Assembly: GCA_020809705.1 (NCBI GenBank)
Contig: CP085827.1
Coordinates: 5,270,001 to 5,334,000 of the forward strand
Length of the DNA: 64,000 nt
Direction of reading: 5' to 3'
Source of the DNA: Calonectria ilicicola
Lineage: Eukaryota > Ascomycota > Sordariomycetes > Hypocreales > Nectriaceae
This document shows positions 46,845 through 57,131 of the stretch, piece after piece. How positions within the stretch are numbered: position 1 is the first letter of the stretch; the number at the start of each line of letters is the position of its first letter. Both the position numbers and the translations under genes were made by a program. Below the pieces are notes generated by a model. That model was not told where the DNA came from and made no database searches. It saw only the letters and a program-made list of their open reading frames with translations.

Positions 46845-46920
46845 CACACAGGTACGCGGTACACACAGGTACACACACAGGTACACACACACGCACACAC
46901 ACGCACACAACCACACAACC
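46845..46920. repeat. (CA)n / GGTACACACACA minisatellite
   Basis: CA dinucleotides are interrupted at regular steps by GGTA, giving an ACACACAGGT-type unit followed by ACACACACGC units. Confidence 0.85.
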
Positions 46921-47485
46921 AACTGCTACTACTGCCTGCTACTACTGCTGCTTCCGCTGCCGCTGCCGCTCCTCATTTCATCCTATTTTCCCACAGTTGC
47001 CGCTGCCGCCGCCGCCGCGGAACCGCTTCCAGCCACTGAGTTGCCTACTCTCTTGCAGCAACCAACCTAGCACGGTGCGTGACGTGATGGTGACCAACAG
47101 CGGCGGCGGCGGCGACGACAGCGGCGAGGCTCATTGCCTCATCTCGACTATTGTAATACCAGACGGTTGGCTATTATACGGCTGCCAACTATTGGATCAA
47201 ACTAATTTGCGACGAGTACTCCAGACCTGGCCCTAGACCCGCGGCGTCTGAGTCTCGGATGACCACCCCCGGTTCCGTCGACTTTGCAACGGTGCCTTGG
47301 CCAGGGCCGCCCAAAGTGGCCTTATTTTTCCCAAACCGAGTCGTGGCTCGCCCCCATCCCCCTCTCCCCTCTCTGTTGCTGGCCCTCTCCGCTCTGTCGC
47401 CATCCAATCCGCAGCCCACAGCGGCGACGCTTGGGGCCAAGAGCAGCAGCACAGCTCGTGACCGGGATGGGGCACTCTCCTCTCT

Positions 47486-47607
47486 CCCTTGCCTTGCCTT
47501 GCCATGCCATGCCATGCCTTCCCACCCCCACCCCGGAGTTTGATGGGCGGCCGGGGACGGGAGGAATGGGCAAGGCAGGGCAGGGCAGGGCATGGCAAGG
47601 CATTGCA
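47486..47607. repeat. Imperfect inverted repeat, arms near 35-40 nt
   Basis: A left arm of GCCTT/GCCAT pentamers (47486-47523) is complementary to a right arm of GGCAA/GGCAG/GGCAT pentamers (47568-47607) with a few mismatches, around a GC-rich spacer of about 44 nt. More GGCAAGG units follow to about 47655. Confidence 0.7.
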
Positions 47608-50600
47608 GTAACAATGAATGGCAAGGCACGACAGGGCACGACACGACAGGGCAAGGGACGGACGCTCGCGCGCTGCTGCAGCTCGGAAACATGCTCTTTT
47701 CTGGGCAATCCAGCTCCTCGTTTGCCTGACCGACGTCTTCTGGAGCACTGCCTCTTCTGGCCGATATTCCGGTAACAGCTCAGATTCAGGTCCTCAACAC
47801 TGCGGCCACGGGGCGGGCGCAACATTACGGGCAGTGAAGCCGTCTTTGCGCACACACAGCCCTCCTCCTCCTCCTCCCTACTCGCGCAGAAAGCAATAGA
47901 GAGAACAACTCCTTACTTACATGGGAATATACTTTCTGACCATCGCAAGTAACGACCACCACCACGACCACCACCCCCTCCCCTCCTATCCCTTTCTATC
48001 TCATCGCATCACATCCCTCCCCGGTCCAGTCCTCCCCAGCCATGACGATGATTCCCTGATTTGCCTTGGCTGCGAGGATACCCCTTCCAGCGCGTCCGAT
48101 GAAACATGTCCTGGCGCGTCAACACGTTTGCGCCTTGACAGACCGGGCTCCCTGGTGTTTTGGGAGGGGCCCAGTCGCCGGGGAGGAGGGACGTTGGATT
48201 GATGGCCTCTTGACAGCTGTTTGGCCTTGCATCCCGCGCCCCCTTCGGCTGCAAGCCCGGATTTGCTTCTGACGGCATCCTAAACTAATCCTTTATCTCG
48301 CCTTTGCCCACCTTTGCCCGTTCCCTTTTCGGCATCTGTCAAGATGGGCATTTGCTCTTTCGCACCTGTCCTCCGTCTGACCAGCCAGCCAGCCAAGTAA
48401 AACCTGCCCTTGCGACCCTTGAGTCCCGTGTTTTCCGTCTCGCCGACGCCCGTCCCTTGTCCGTGGGCCCTTTTTCCAGGGTTCGCAAAAGTACAAGGTC
48501 GTGGATAAAATAGGAAGCAAATCATAAAAGAGAAAAAAAAATCGCCGATTGAGATGGATGTAACGTAGGAGCTGAGGGGTGCTTAAACTCTGTGCTCTCT
48601 CTGTCTCGTTGTAGATTTTTCAGGGCACGCACCACCTACACGAATATATTGAGGGAACGCGTTAGGGGAGCGAGGGGGGGGGGCGTGTCCACCGTGTTTT
48701 GCAATTTGAATTGAACGAGAAAACAACACACGAAAAAAAGTCTACAACAAAATTTTCTCTCTGAATGGGCTGCACCCCTGCGTTTACATGCTCAAACGCT
48801 ACTGCGGAGCAAAATTCAAAATATTGAATCGATTCACGATTCATGTCCAATCCTGACCCTGGCCTCTGTGGACTTACAACATGCACCTAGCTTTGATCTC
48901 ATCACCATCACCAACTCGAATCCCTTAGGCGACTCGGCAAGGTTGACTAAACCCAGCCTCCTCCTAGCCCCTACCCTTCACTTCACCCCCTCCACCAACT
49001 CATTTCATTATTTCATCATATATCATCAAGTATTCATTAATTCTGATCTTCGTCATAAGAGGGGAAGGGGGCAGGGGCAGTGCATGGTTGGATCGGGTAA
49101 CAGACACGAAAGCAAGTAAAATAACAGAAATAGTGGAGGAGATGGGGCTCTGCAGCGCCTCTAACCGCGCGTTCATACGAACCAACAAGTCGCGGCCGAC
49201 GAACAAACCACTGGGGTACATCACCAGCGTTGCAAACTAAACAATAATCTTTTCTTGGTTATTGCTTCGCTGGACCAGGACAAGGGCAATTCGCGTTTCC
49301 GCGCACTAACCACTCTACTTTCCGTCGGACATTTGCTTTTGCTTTTGCTTTCAAACTTGTTTTGCCTCGGCCGGCCGCGGGCTTTTCGTATCTTTGATTG
49401 AAATCTTAATCTGATATTTGCGTACAATTGGCCCGTCCATTTGACTAGTATTTTTTTCTCACCGGCTCGTATATCCCATACAGCCGCCCAAAACAAGGCC
49501 AGGCGGGCATGCCACCCCCTTTGCAATCAATTACTATCAAACACAAATATTGCAAATTCCTGCGCATGAGCGGAACAGGAAAATTTTTCACCTCTGGTGA
49601 ATATGAAATACGGAGAGTGCTAGGGGATTACAAAAAAAACAGATGTAAATTAGATCGGTTTCTGAATACGGTGGAAAAAGGAAAGAAAAAAAGCCAAAGT
49701 CATGACATGGAGAATCATTCCGCGTAAAAAAAAAGCTGCCACAGTGCATATAGGGTAGCGTAGCAAGCGAGCGTTACATCAAAATGTCGTCTACATAGCT
49801 CTACTGGATCTCTCTCTCTCCACCCGAGATCCCGCGTGAAAGCACATGAGCGAAGGAACCTGCAGGATCAAATCCAAAACTGCGTTTCGGTCGTTTTGTT
49901 TTGGTAATACATCATATTTTTTCTTTTTTTTATTTCCCGGTGCCCCATGCGAGAGATACCCGCAAGGCGAAAAGAGAGCATGGGTTAGTGATTTTTTCGA
50001 GGCGACGTTGGGTAACTGTGCCGCCCTCAAGCTTAAACGAGGAGGGGCCCGTCTTTCCTATGCTGGCAAAGAATGCGAAAAAATAAAAAGAAAAGAAAAA
50101 AAGGCAGAATGTAAGAGAGAGAGTGTTTGTGACAGAGAGCGCGGCTAAAACAGGTGTCAATTGGAAACCTATCCAGTTCGAAAGATTAAAAAATATGATT
50201 AGGCGGTATGGAGATAGTGATAGTCAGTATGTCGTAGTGTTTCTCTATCGATCGATTTTTGCGTTTATGACAAGACGCAGGAATCGTACGAGTATGACTG
50301 CGCCCGTGTTTCTTGTTGACCCCCTCTCGCACGGCAGTAGTAGCACCGTGTTGAAATGTCATCATCATGTCGTTGACTTGCTCGGAGTCGGACACTTTTG
50401 GCGGGGGGAAAAACACAGTGTCTGGATTGATTGACACATGCACCAAGCACATACGTATTCGTTCACGCACACACAGGAGAAAAAAAAGTGACATATTGTT
50501 TTTTTTCTTGCTCACTGATATTCAATTTCTCTCAGTGTATCTGATCCCCACGCCTCGTTTTGCAAGGCTGCCTCGTGTATGTGCGAGTGTCCATCGCTAT

Positions 50601-51220
50601 CAAACCCCAACCCAAATCCAACCCCCCCCTCCCTTCCCCTCCCTCTCCATCCGCAACGCCACGGAAACGGTTTTTTTTTTTTTGTTTTGTGTTTACCCTG
50701 GTGATCCACGGGAGGAACCCCAGGACTCCAAGCAGAAGCAAAAAAAAAAAGAGAAACAAGGGGACCCAGCTGGCCTAGCTAGCTAGCCAGCTAGAGGGAG
50801 GGAGGGGGTGGGAGAGGGAATTAAAAAAAAATTGAGGCGGCGGGACGGCAAATCAAAACCAGGGCAAGGGGAAAACATAAAAAGAAAAGAAAAACGAGGC
50901 GTTTTTCTCACGTCAGGTTGGAGTTTCCAGCTTTGGACGAGGAAAAAGAAACGTTTTTTTTTTTTTGGTGGAGGGGAGAGGAGGGGGGGCGAGGGAAGAC
51001 ACACACTACACGACGGATCCGCAGTGTTTCTCCGCGTCCGCAAAAAAAAAAGAAGACCAATGGCGAAGATCAATTGGGGAAGAGAGAGCGAGAGAGAGCC
51101 CGTTTTACCGGTTCATCTTGAGCTCTGCGAGACAAAAAAGCCAGCCATCATTTGGCGCCAGAAACAAAATGCATGTGTGTGCGTGAGTGTGTGAATGTAC
51201 ATGTGTGCGCCTGCGTGAGG

Positions 51221-51262
51221 TGTGTGTGTGTGTGCGCCTGTGTCTCTCTGTCTGTCTGTCTG
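51221..51262. repeat. (GT)n and (TCTG)n microsatellites
   Basis: A 14-nt GT run is followed by GTGCGCCTG and a 17-nt TCTG run. Confidence 0.85.
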
Positions 51263-51675
51263 CTTTCTGGCTGGAGAAGAAACTGAGACACCGACCAATC
51301 CCTCCCCCAAGATCAAATCCCATCAGGTCTAGCTCTTTCAGCCCCGCGGGTGCTATTGCTGTAACTATCCGAAAAGGTCAACCCCAGAGGGAGTCTCTCC
51401 GGAGTTACTCTGCATCCTCCCCCCCAAAGGCTTTTTTTTTCCCGCCCTGCCTACACGGGTTGAGCAATGTAGTCATGTGAGAAACACACTGTTGAAAGCG
51501 GGAGGGGCGGAACAAGGAAAGGAAAGAAAAAATACTACACGTCCCAGAATTTGTGATGGCAATTCCGTCATATCAGCCCATTCAAGATCACCTCCGACAC
51601 TCCGATGCTCCGACGCACCGTAGAGGTGGTACTCTTCGACGCCGATCCCGATCCTTACTCTCACTCTCTCTCCAT

Positions 51676-54600
51676 CTATGAGCTGACTTCAGCAGCGCCT
51701 CCGTCTGTGCCGTTGAGCTTCAACTCGGCCAGATCCTCAACCGGCGGCCCCCCGTTCCCGTTACCGTTGGCCGCCGGCTCCGCACTTGTCAGCCCCTTTC
51801 GGATGGCCAAGACACTGTCAACGATGACGGCGTCGATGCCCTGCTTGACTTGCCGCTGTGGTGTCTGTTAGTGTCATGCCTTTCTACTGTGTACCGCAAA
51901 AGCCACTGCAAACTTAAAAAAAAAATAGCCAAGCAAATGAGAAATAAACCGAGTCAAAAAGACAAAAACAACTCACCTGCACCATGATCGGGTCATTATT
52001 GAGGACGCCGTAACTGACACAGACCAATCCGTTTTCCTTGACGACCTTCACGAGCCGCGGGCTATTGATCAACGGCTCCGCAGCGGAAACTATGCCGAGC
52101 AGGTTCCAACGGCTTGCGAACCGGATGGCTTCCTGTAGCGACGACGCCCGGATGTCGCAAACATCCGAGCATCCCGCGTCGGTGAGGAAGAGGATGGGAA
52201 TAGATGGCTGTTTGAAACTGAGGCAGAGACAAATGTCTGGGTTGAACGAACTGAAGATGATGTGTCGCTCGCCGGCCAAATCGTAAACCTTGGAGAGGAC
52301 AGTGTCGCAGAATGAGTTCAGCTCCACAGCGTAGGTGTCCATCTCATGCTCCTCGCTCTCGTGGAGCATGGGGTACTTCATTTCGATGTTGAAACCAATG
52401 TGCTCCGGCAGTCTGCGGAACAGATCCTCCAGGGTAGCAAACGGCGCCTGAATGAAGTTGCCTCGCGAGTTGGCCTTGAAACCCTTAGACTTGAAGTCCC
52501 TAGTGTGCTTCATACGCTCGTCCATCTCGTCGCGGCCGCTTCCGGCAAAGCCCATGGACTGTGATCGCTGGGGAGTAAAGCTGTTGCTGCGTGCCCGCGA
52601 GCCATTCTTCTTCCCGTTGGTCTCTGGTTTTGAAGTATCCAACGAGTTTTTGGGTCTACGGGAGTCGGGGTTAATGTGAAGGAATTGTTCCAATGTTAGT
52701 GTGTGAACTGGGGCATCAATTCCCGTCTCGCTGACCAAAAAGTCATGGTAGATAACTGGAACGTGATCCTTGGTCAACTGGACATCAAATTCCACATATT
52801 GGGCACCCAAGTTGGCAGCCGCAATAAAAGAGGGCAATGTGTTTTCGCCCAACTGGAGTGACTTGTTGGATGTAAGGTTCTTTCCCAGACCACGGTGACC
52901 AATTAGCATGGTCGAAGCCAGCTTCTTCCAGTATGTCTGTCGTGATGTGACTTCCATGTTGGGATGGTGGAATGGTGTAATCACCAGGAAGTTGAAGTTG
53001 ACAGTTCCAATGACATCGAGGCTGCTCGACACGATGGGAACGCAAACATCTCCCTGGAGATTCATTCGGCGCGAGCCTAGGGTAGGTTTGACCGAAGAAA
53101 GGAGAGCAACGCCACGGCCAATCTTGTTCTTCTCGCTGCCAGAATAGGTTGGCACAATATCAAAGAGCAGTTTCACCTTGGTAGCGTCTGTCGTGGTGAA
53201 AACGACAGGCTCCGTGGCAACATTTTCGTGGACCGGAAGATCGATAATCGTGGGCTCGCCTTGGGCCCCCTGAGCCGTCACAACAATGGAAAGTGCAGTG
53301 TCAAGCTGCGTGTTGTGAGCCTCGGCGAGTGGCACTCGATCCAAATGGACAGGCTCAATGCTCTTGCGCATGTCCATAGATCCGAGAGAAACGAGGACAA
53401 GGCTTTCATTCGTTAGATATCGATGACCAAAACTCTTCACAGGCTCCGCTGGTCGAGGTGCACCGTTCGCGCCGTTAGAGCGACGTCCTTCGATGGAGGA
53501 GCCTTCAGGAAGAGTTGGCTGGAGAGTGTCTGCTGGTCGGACAACCTGCTCCTCTTCCTCGTTGGAAACGGATGCGAGAAGTCTGGCAATCTCGATATGG
53601 CCTCTGAGGGCCGCATGCTCTCTCGCAGTCCAGCCGGAAGAGTCCAGCCGCGCCACATCCGCGCCAGCATCTACAAGAAGCTGGGCCACGGAAAGCTTGC
53701 CATCTACGGCAGCAACGTGGAGCGGGGTCCAGGCATATGTATTCTCGGTAACCTCGAGATCAGCCTTCTGGGATCCGTTGCCCTTCAGAATGACTCGAGC
53801 ACACTCGTCGTGTCCGAATCGAGCGGCTACGTGAAGCGCGGTTTCGTTGGACTTGTCAGTCCAGTTAACGTTGACGCCAGCGTCCACAAGCATCTGAACA
53901 ATGGTGCTGTAATTGCACTTGGTGGCAAGAGCCAGAACAGCACCAGAGGTAGAGATGGTCTTTCGAATCTCTGCCTTGGCCTCGCTGCTGCCTTCCCAAT
54001 TCTCACCCTTAAGGAGAGCCTGGGTCGTCAGGGGGTGGCCGCCAACAACGCTCAGGTGCAGGGGCGCAAAGCCATCGTTGTCTTGCCACTCAGGGGTGTC
54101 AATTCCATCCTTGACATGGAATTGGTCCCACTGCTGCATCCTAGACATGATGATCTGGCAAACAACGACAAATCCAAACTGTGCTGCGTAGTGAAGGGGT
54201 AGGCGACCAAACGAGTCCCGCGTCTTGAGCGCAACTCGCTGCTCAGGCCGGAGGCTATCGAGGAGGTAGACAAAAAGCTGCACAACCTCGTCTTCATGAC
54301 CGAGAAGCTGCGTCTCGTTGGTGTTGAGGGCCTTGAGCGGGGTCAATGTCGAGACGGCAGGCTGCAGATGCTTATTACTAAACTCTGCACCTGCGGGTAC
54401 TTGGTATTTTTGAGAATCCTGGTCCTCAGGCGAGGATTTTGTGCGACCAATGTGAATAACTAGCCGGTGAAGGCAGTTTCGGCCGTTAATGTCGTCAGGC
54501 TCATCAAGACTCTTGATGTTATCAAGAAGGAATGTGATGCATGCCTTGGCGCGTGCGGAAATTGAACGTTGAAGGAGATTTAATACGAGAACCTGGGAGC

Positions 54601-55429
54601 CTTCTTCGGCAATGACATTGTTCTCGTCGAGTCCAGGCTTTAGCGCCGCAACGTCATCGTTGCGAACAGCCTGGTCTAGCAAATCTAGCTGTGCTTGAGG
54701 CAAATTAAGCATAGCCTTGGTTGATGCTCGCCCCAGCGAGCGGGACGAGTGATCTGACATGGCGTCGTCAAAGTTCTGTGCATCAGCGAGTCCGGACAAC
54801 CATTTGTTAATCTCAGAGAGTAACCTGGCCGTGTTAGCCTCCTTGGCGAACGGCTTGGGGTCAACCTTTGTGGAGATGTATCTGTGCTGGGTCACAATGG
54901 CGGGGACCTTTTTGTCTAGTTTCTTTGTGATCTTGACGAATCCTCTGCGGTTAATCTCACCGAACCATTGCAAGTTTCGTAGCTGGCTTCTCAGTTCGAG
55001 CAAGGCGCCCATGACCTCTTCGATTTCGTCCTGGTCAAGGGTCGCGGCAACATCGGGAGCTCGGCCATAGCGGCTGTAGAGGAGGTTGAGCCGGCGGCAG
55101 GCGTCGGCGTGCTTTTTGTTGTAGAAAGAGTCGACATCCTCAAGGTTGCGATCTAGTGCGAAGAAGAATTCTGGACTGGGGAGTTAGGGGAGAGGCTCAG
55201 GGCCCGACGGAGAGTCGAGGAAGCCGCCCACCTGCAGGATCCACGTTTTCACCATTCCTCGCCTTTTCTGCGGCGGCCTTTACTAGTTTCTTTAATCCCT
55301 TGTAGTTGATATACGAGGTCGCCCACTCGGGGACCTGATTTCGCGGTAAACTTTTAGGTGGGAATTAGCATATTTGGTCGGGATGGGGGCAAGTCCTGGG
55401 CGCAAAGCTTACTTTCTGCCAAACTTCAT
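51676..55429 (-). CDS. SPX-ankyrin-GDPD protein (NUC-2/PHO81 and GDE1 family)
   Basis: Predicted 1,169-aa protein. Exons 55429-55413 (17 nt), 55350-55232, 55170-51977 and 51855-51676. The tiny first exon gives the invariant start MKFGRNLPRNQVPEW of the SPX domain, followed by INYKGLKKLVK, whose lysines bind inositol pyrophosphates. The middle part has about six ankyrin repeats (GRLPLHYAAQFG, GFAPLHLSVVGGH, ETALHVAARFGHDECARVIL and others, about 270-500). The C-terminal GDPD domain (about 800-1110) keeps the catalytic signature: IGHRGLGKN, GENTLPSF, YVEFDVQLTKDHVPVIYHD. The fold order is shared by the phosphate-signalling CDK inhibitor PHO81/NUC-2 and by the glycerophosphocholine phosphodiesterase GDE1, and I could not decide between them. 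The intact active site permits enzyme activity. Either way the role is phosphate starvation response or phosphodiester recycling. Confidence 0.93.
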
Positions 55430-57131
55430 GGCGACAAGGTACTATCGAACAGAGACCGGGAGAGAAAGAGAGAAAGAGCGTAAGAGAGAGGGATATTCTG
55501 TGTCGTGTGAGAGCAAATGTGGGGTGTGCCGGAATCCGAGGCTATGGATGGATAGATTGGTTTTACTTTTCCAAAAAGACCGGAGATCCAAAGGGGGTGA
55601 CTGGGGGGTGAGTGAGTGAGTGAGTGAGTGTGAGTATGAGAGGGAGAGAGATAGATAGGCGACACACAGCCAAGATAGTGTTTTTTTTCTCTCTCTCGCA
55701 GTCAATTAGCAATGCAAAAGACACTGGCAAGAAAATAACACGACCGGCAACTGGCACAAGCTGCAAACAACAGGCCAGCACCCGGTTACTTTGGAGGTGC
55801 AGCAGGTTGGCGGCAAAGCGCAAAACTGGATAGGATAAGCGAGCGCGCTCAGGAGTAGGCGGTGGGAGCGACGGGGAGCAGGTAGCAATTGGCGACAAGA
55901 TCCATCAGGAGGAGGAGACGGACAGAAACAGGACGAGGTGAGGTCAGATGGGACGAGAGGGAGCGAATCTCGATGGGGAAATAAGAAAAAAAAAAGCCTG
56001 CCAACGTCGGACATCGGCTCGTTGACTGGATTGTGAAGGCGGCGATGATTCCATGTGGGGGGTAGCGACAGATCCACTGGCGGCTCTGTCCCCAGTTTCT
56101 TCAGCACTGTCTGCCGCGCCTCCTGGGCGGTTTCAGCGGCCGTCCAACAGTGCGTCTTTCGTTTCCCCCGCGGCGCACCCAGAAGGGCACCGGCCACCAC
56201 CGGCCACCACCACCGGCCAGGGCACCACCGGGCCTGCTCTGCTGACGGGTTGACGGGTTGACGGGGGGTGTCGCCCTAGGCCGCGTCCAACCACTTCTCG
56301 CCGTCCCTTGGCGACCGTGGACCCTCTGGGCCCCGTGACTGGCCAGCCTGTGCGTGATCTCGTCTACATACACCGTGGCATTGAAACTGCTCCTCTGCCC
56401 GTCGTCCCGGTTTGAGACGCTCCTGGTCCTTGGATTGCAAAAAAACACTCTGCCCCCGACAACCGTCGCCCTCGAAGCTCCCTCGACCTCCCGCGAGTCT
56501 CGCGACGCTCCGCAATGGGTTCCGTAGCCCTGACCGCCCATTTGTCAATTGCCAATTGCCGTGTTTCGCTTGCTGCTTGCTCCCCGCTTTCTCGCCAGGG
56601 ATGCGCACATCGCTATCGCCATCGCCCGCCGGCACCGGTGCGCGCTCAAGGGGGGCGTAAAACGTCACTGGCCGCCGCCGCCCCAAAACCCCCCCAGTCC
56701 CCATGCTTCACTTTTTGATTTCTGTCTCACTCGTAATATTGCTGCCGACTAATCTTATTTGCCCCGAGGTCACGAGCCTGAATGCCTGCCTTTGTGTTGT
56801 GCGTGCCCCTGGGTTGGTGGCGGACCCAAGGGCGGACCCATCACCCACATGACATACTAGTAGCGACACCAACACGATAGCTTGCGTCAACCGAGGCCAC
56901 GCCCTCGACCAGGTCTGTGGAATGCTCGCCGAGATGTGTAAAGATTGTTGCAACCAACTTTATTCTTACTACAAAGTGTCTGAAGAACGCCCCCTCTGGT
57001 ATGATGTAACAACAAGTAAAAGCCATGCCAGCCAAGTTTGTACACGCATCATGATATGCAGCATCGCTGTTCTAAAATAAATATAAAAAATCCAAATCCT
57101 TCTCTTCTCGAGAAAGGTGTCTTTTCGTCGT
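55430..57131. other. SPX gene promoter / PPR gene 3' spacer
   Basis: A 1.7-kb spacer. It holds a (GAGT)n tract (55609-55632), purine-rich leader-like sequence, CCACCACCGGCCA repeats near 56195-56225 and a triple ACGGGTTG repeat at 56243-56267. Several ORFs cross these repeats and are not credible. The long distance suggests an extended promoter or leader for the SPX gene. Confidence 0.6.
55609..55632. repeat. (GAGT)n microsatellite
   Basis: Six consecutive GAGT units. Confidence 0.85.

Larger units (their letters stand above)
28572..51675. other. About 23-kb gene desert upstream of the C2H2 regulator
   Basis: None of the many ORFs in this stretch shows a domain, a fungal intron pattern that extends it, or plausible protein composition; most run through microsatellites. 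What is present is listed separately: short tandem repeats, a tRNA-like fragment, a degenerate 160-bp repeat family, a large imperfect inverted repeat and many polypurine/polypyrimidine tracts (dense at 41.4-51 kb). A GC-rich island spans about 39.95-41.3 kb. Both flanking genes run leftward, so the desert lies 5' of the regulator and 3' of the SPX gene. A long leader with introns or non-coding transcripts is possible but cannot be shown from sequence. Confidence 0.7.

Noticed and set aside
46845..46920. CRISPR-like or telomere-like array
   Set aside because: The regular pattern is a CA microsatellite interrupted by GGTA; there are no unique spacers, and CRISPR arrays are not expected in a fungal nucleus.
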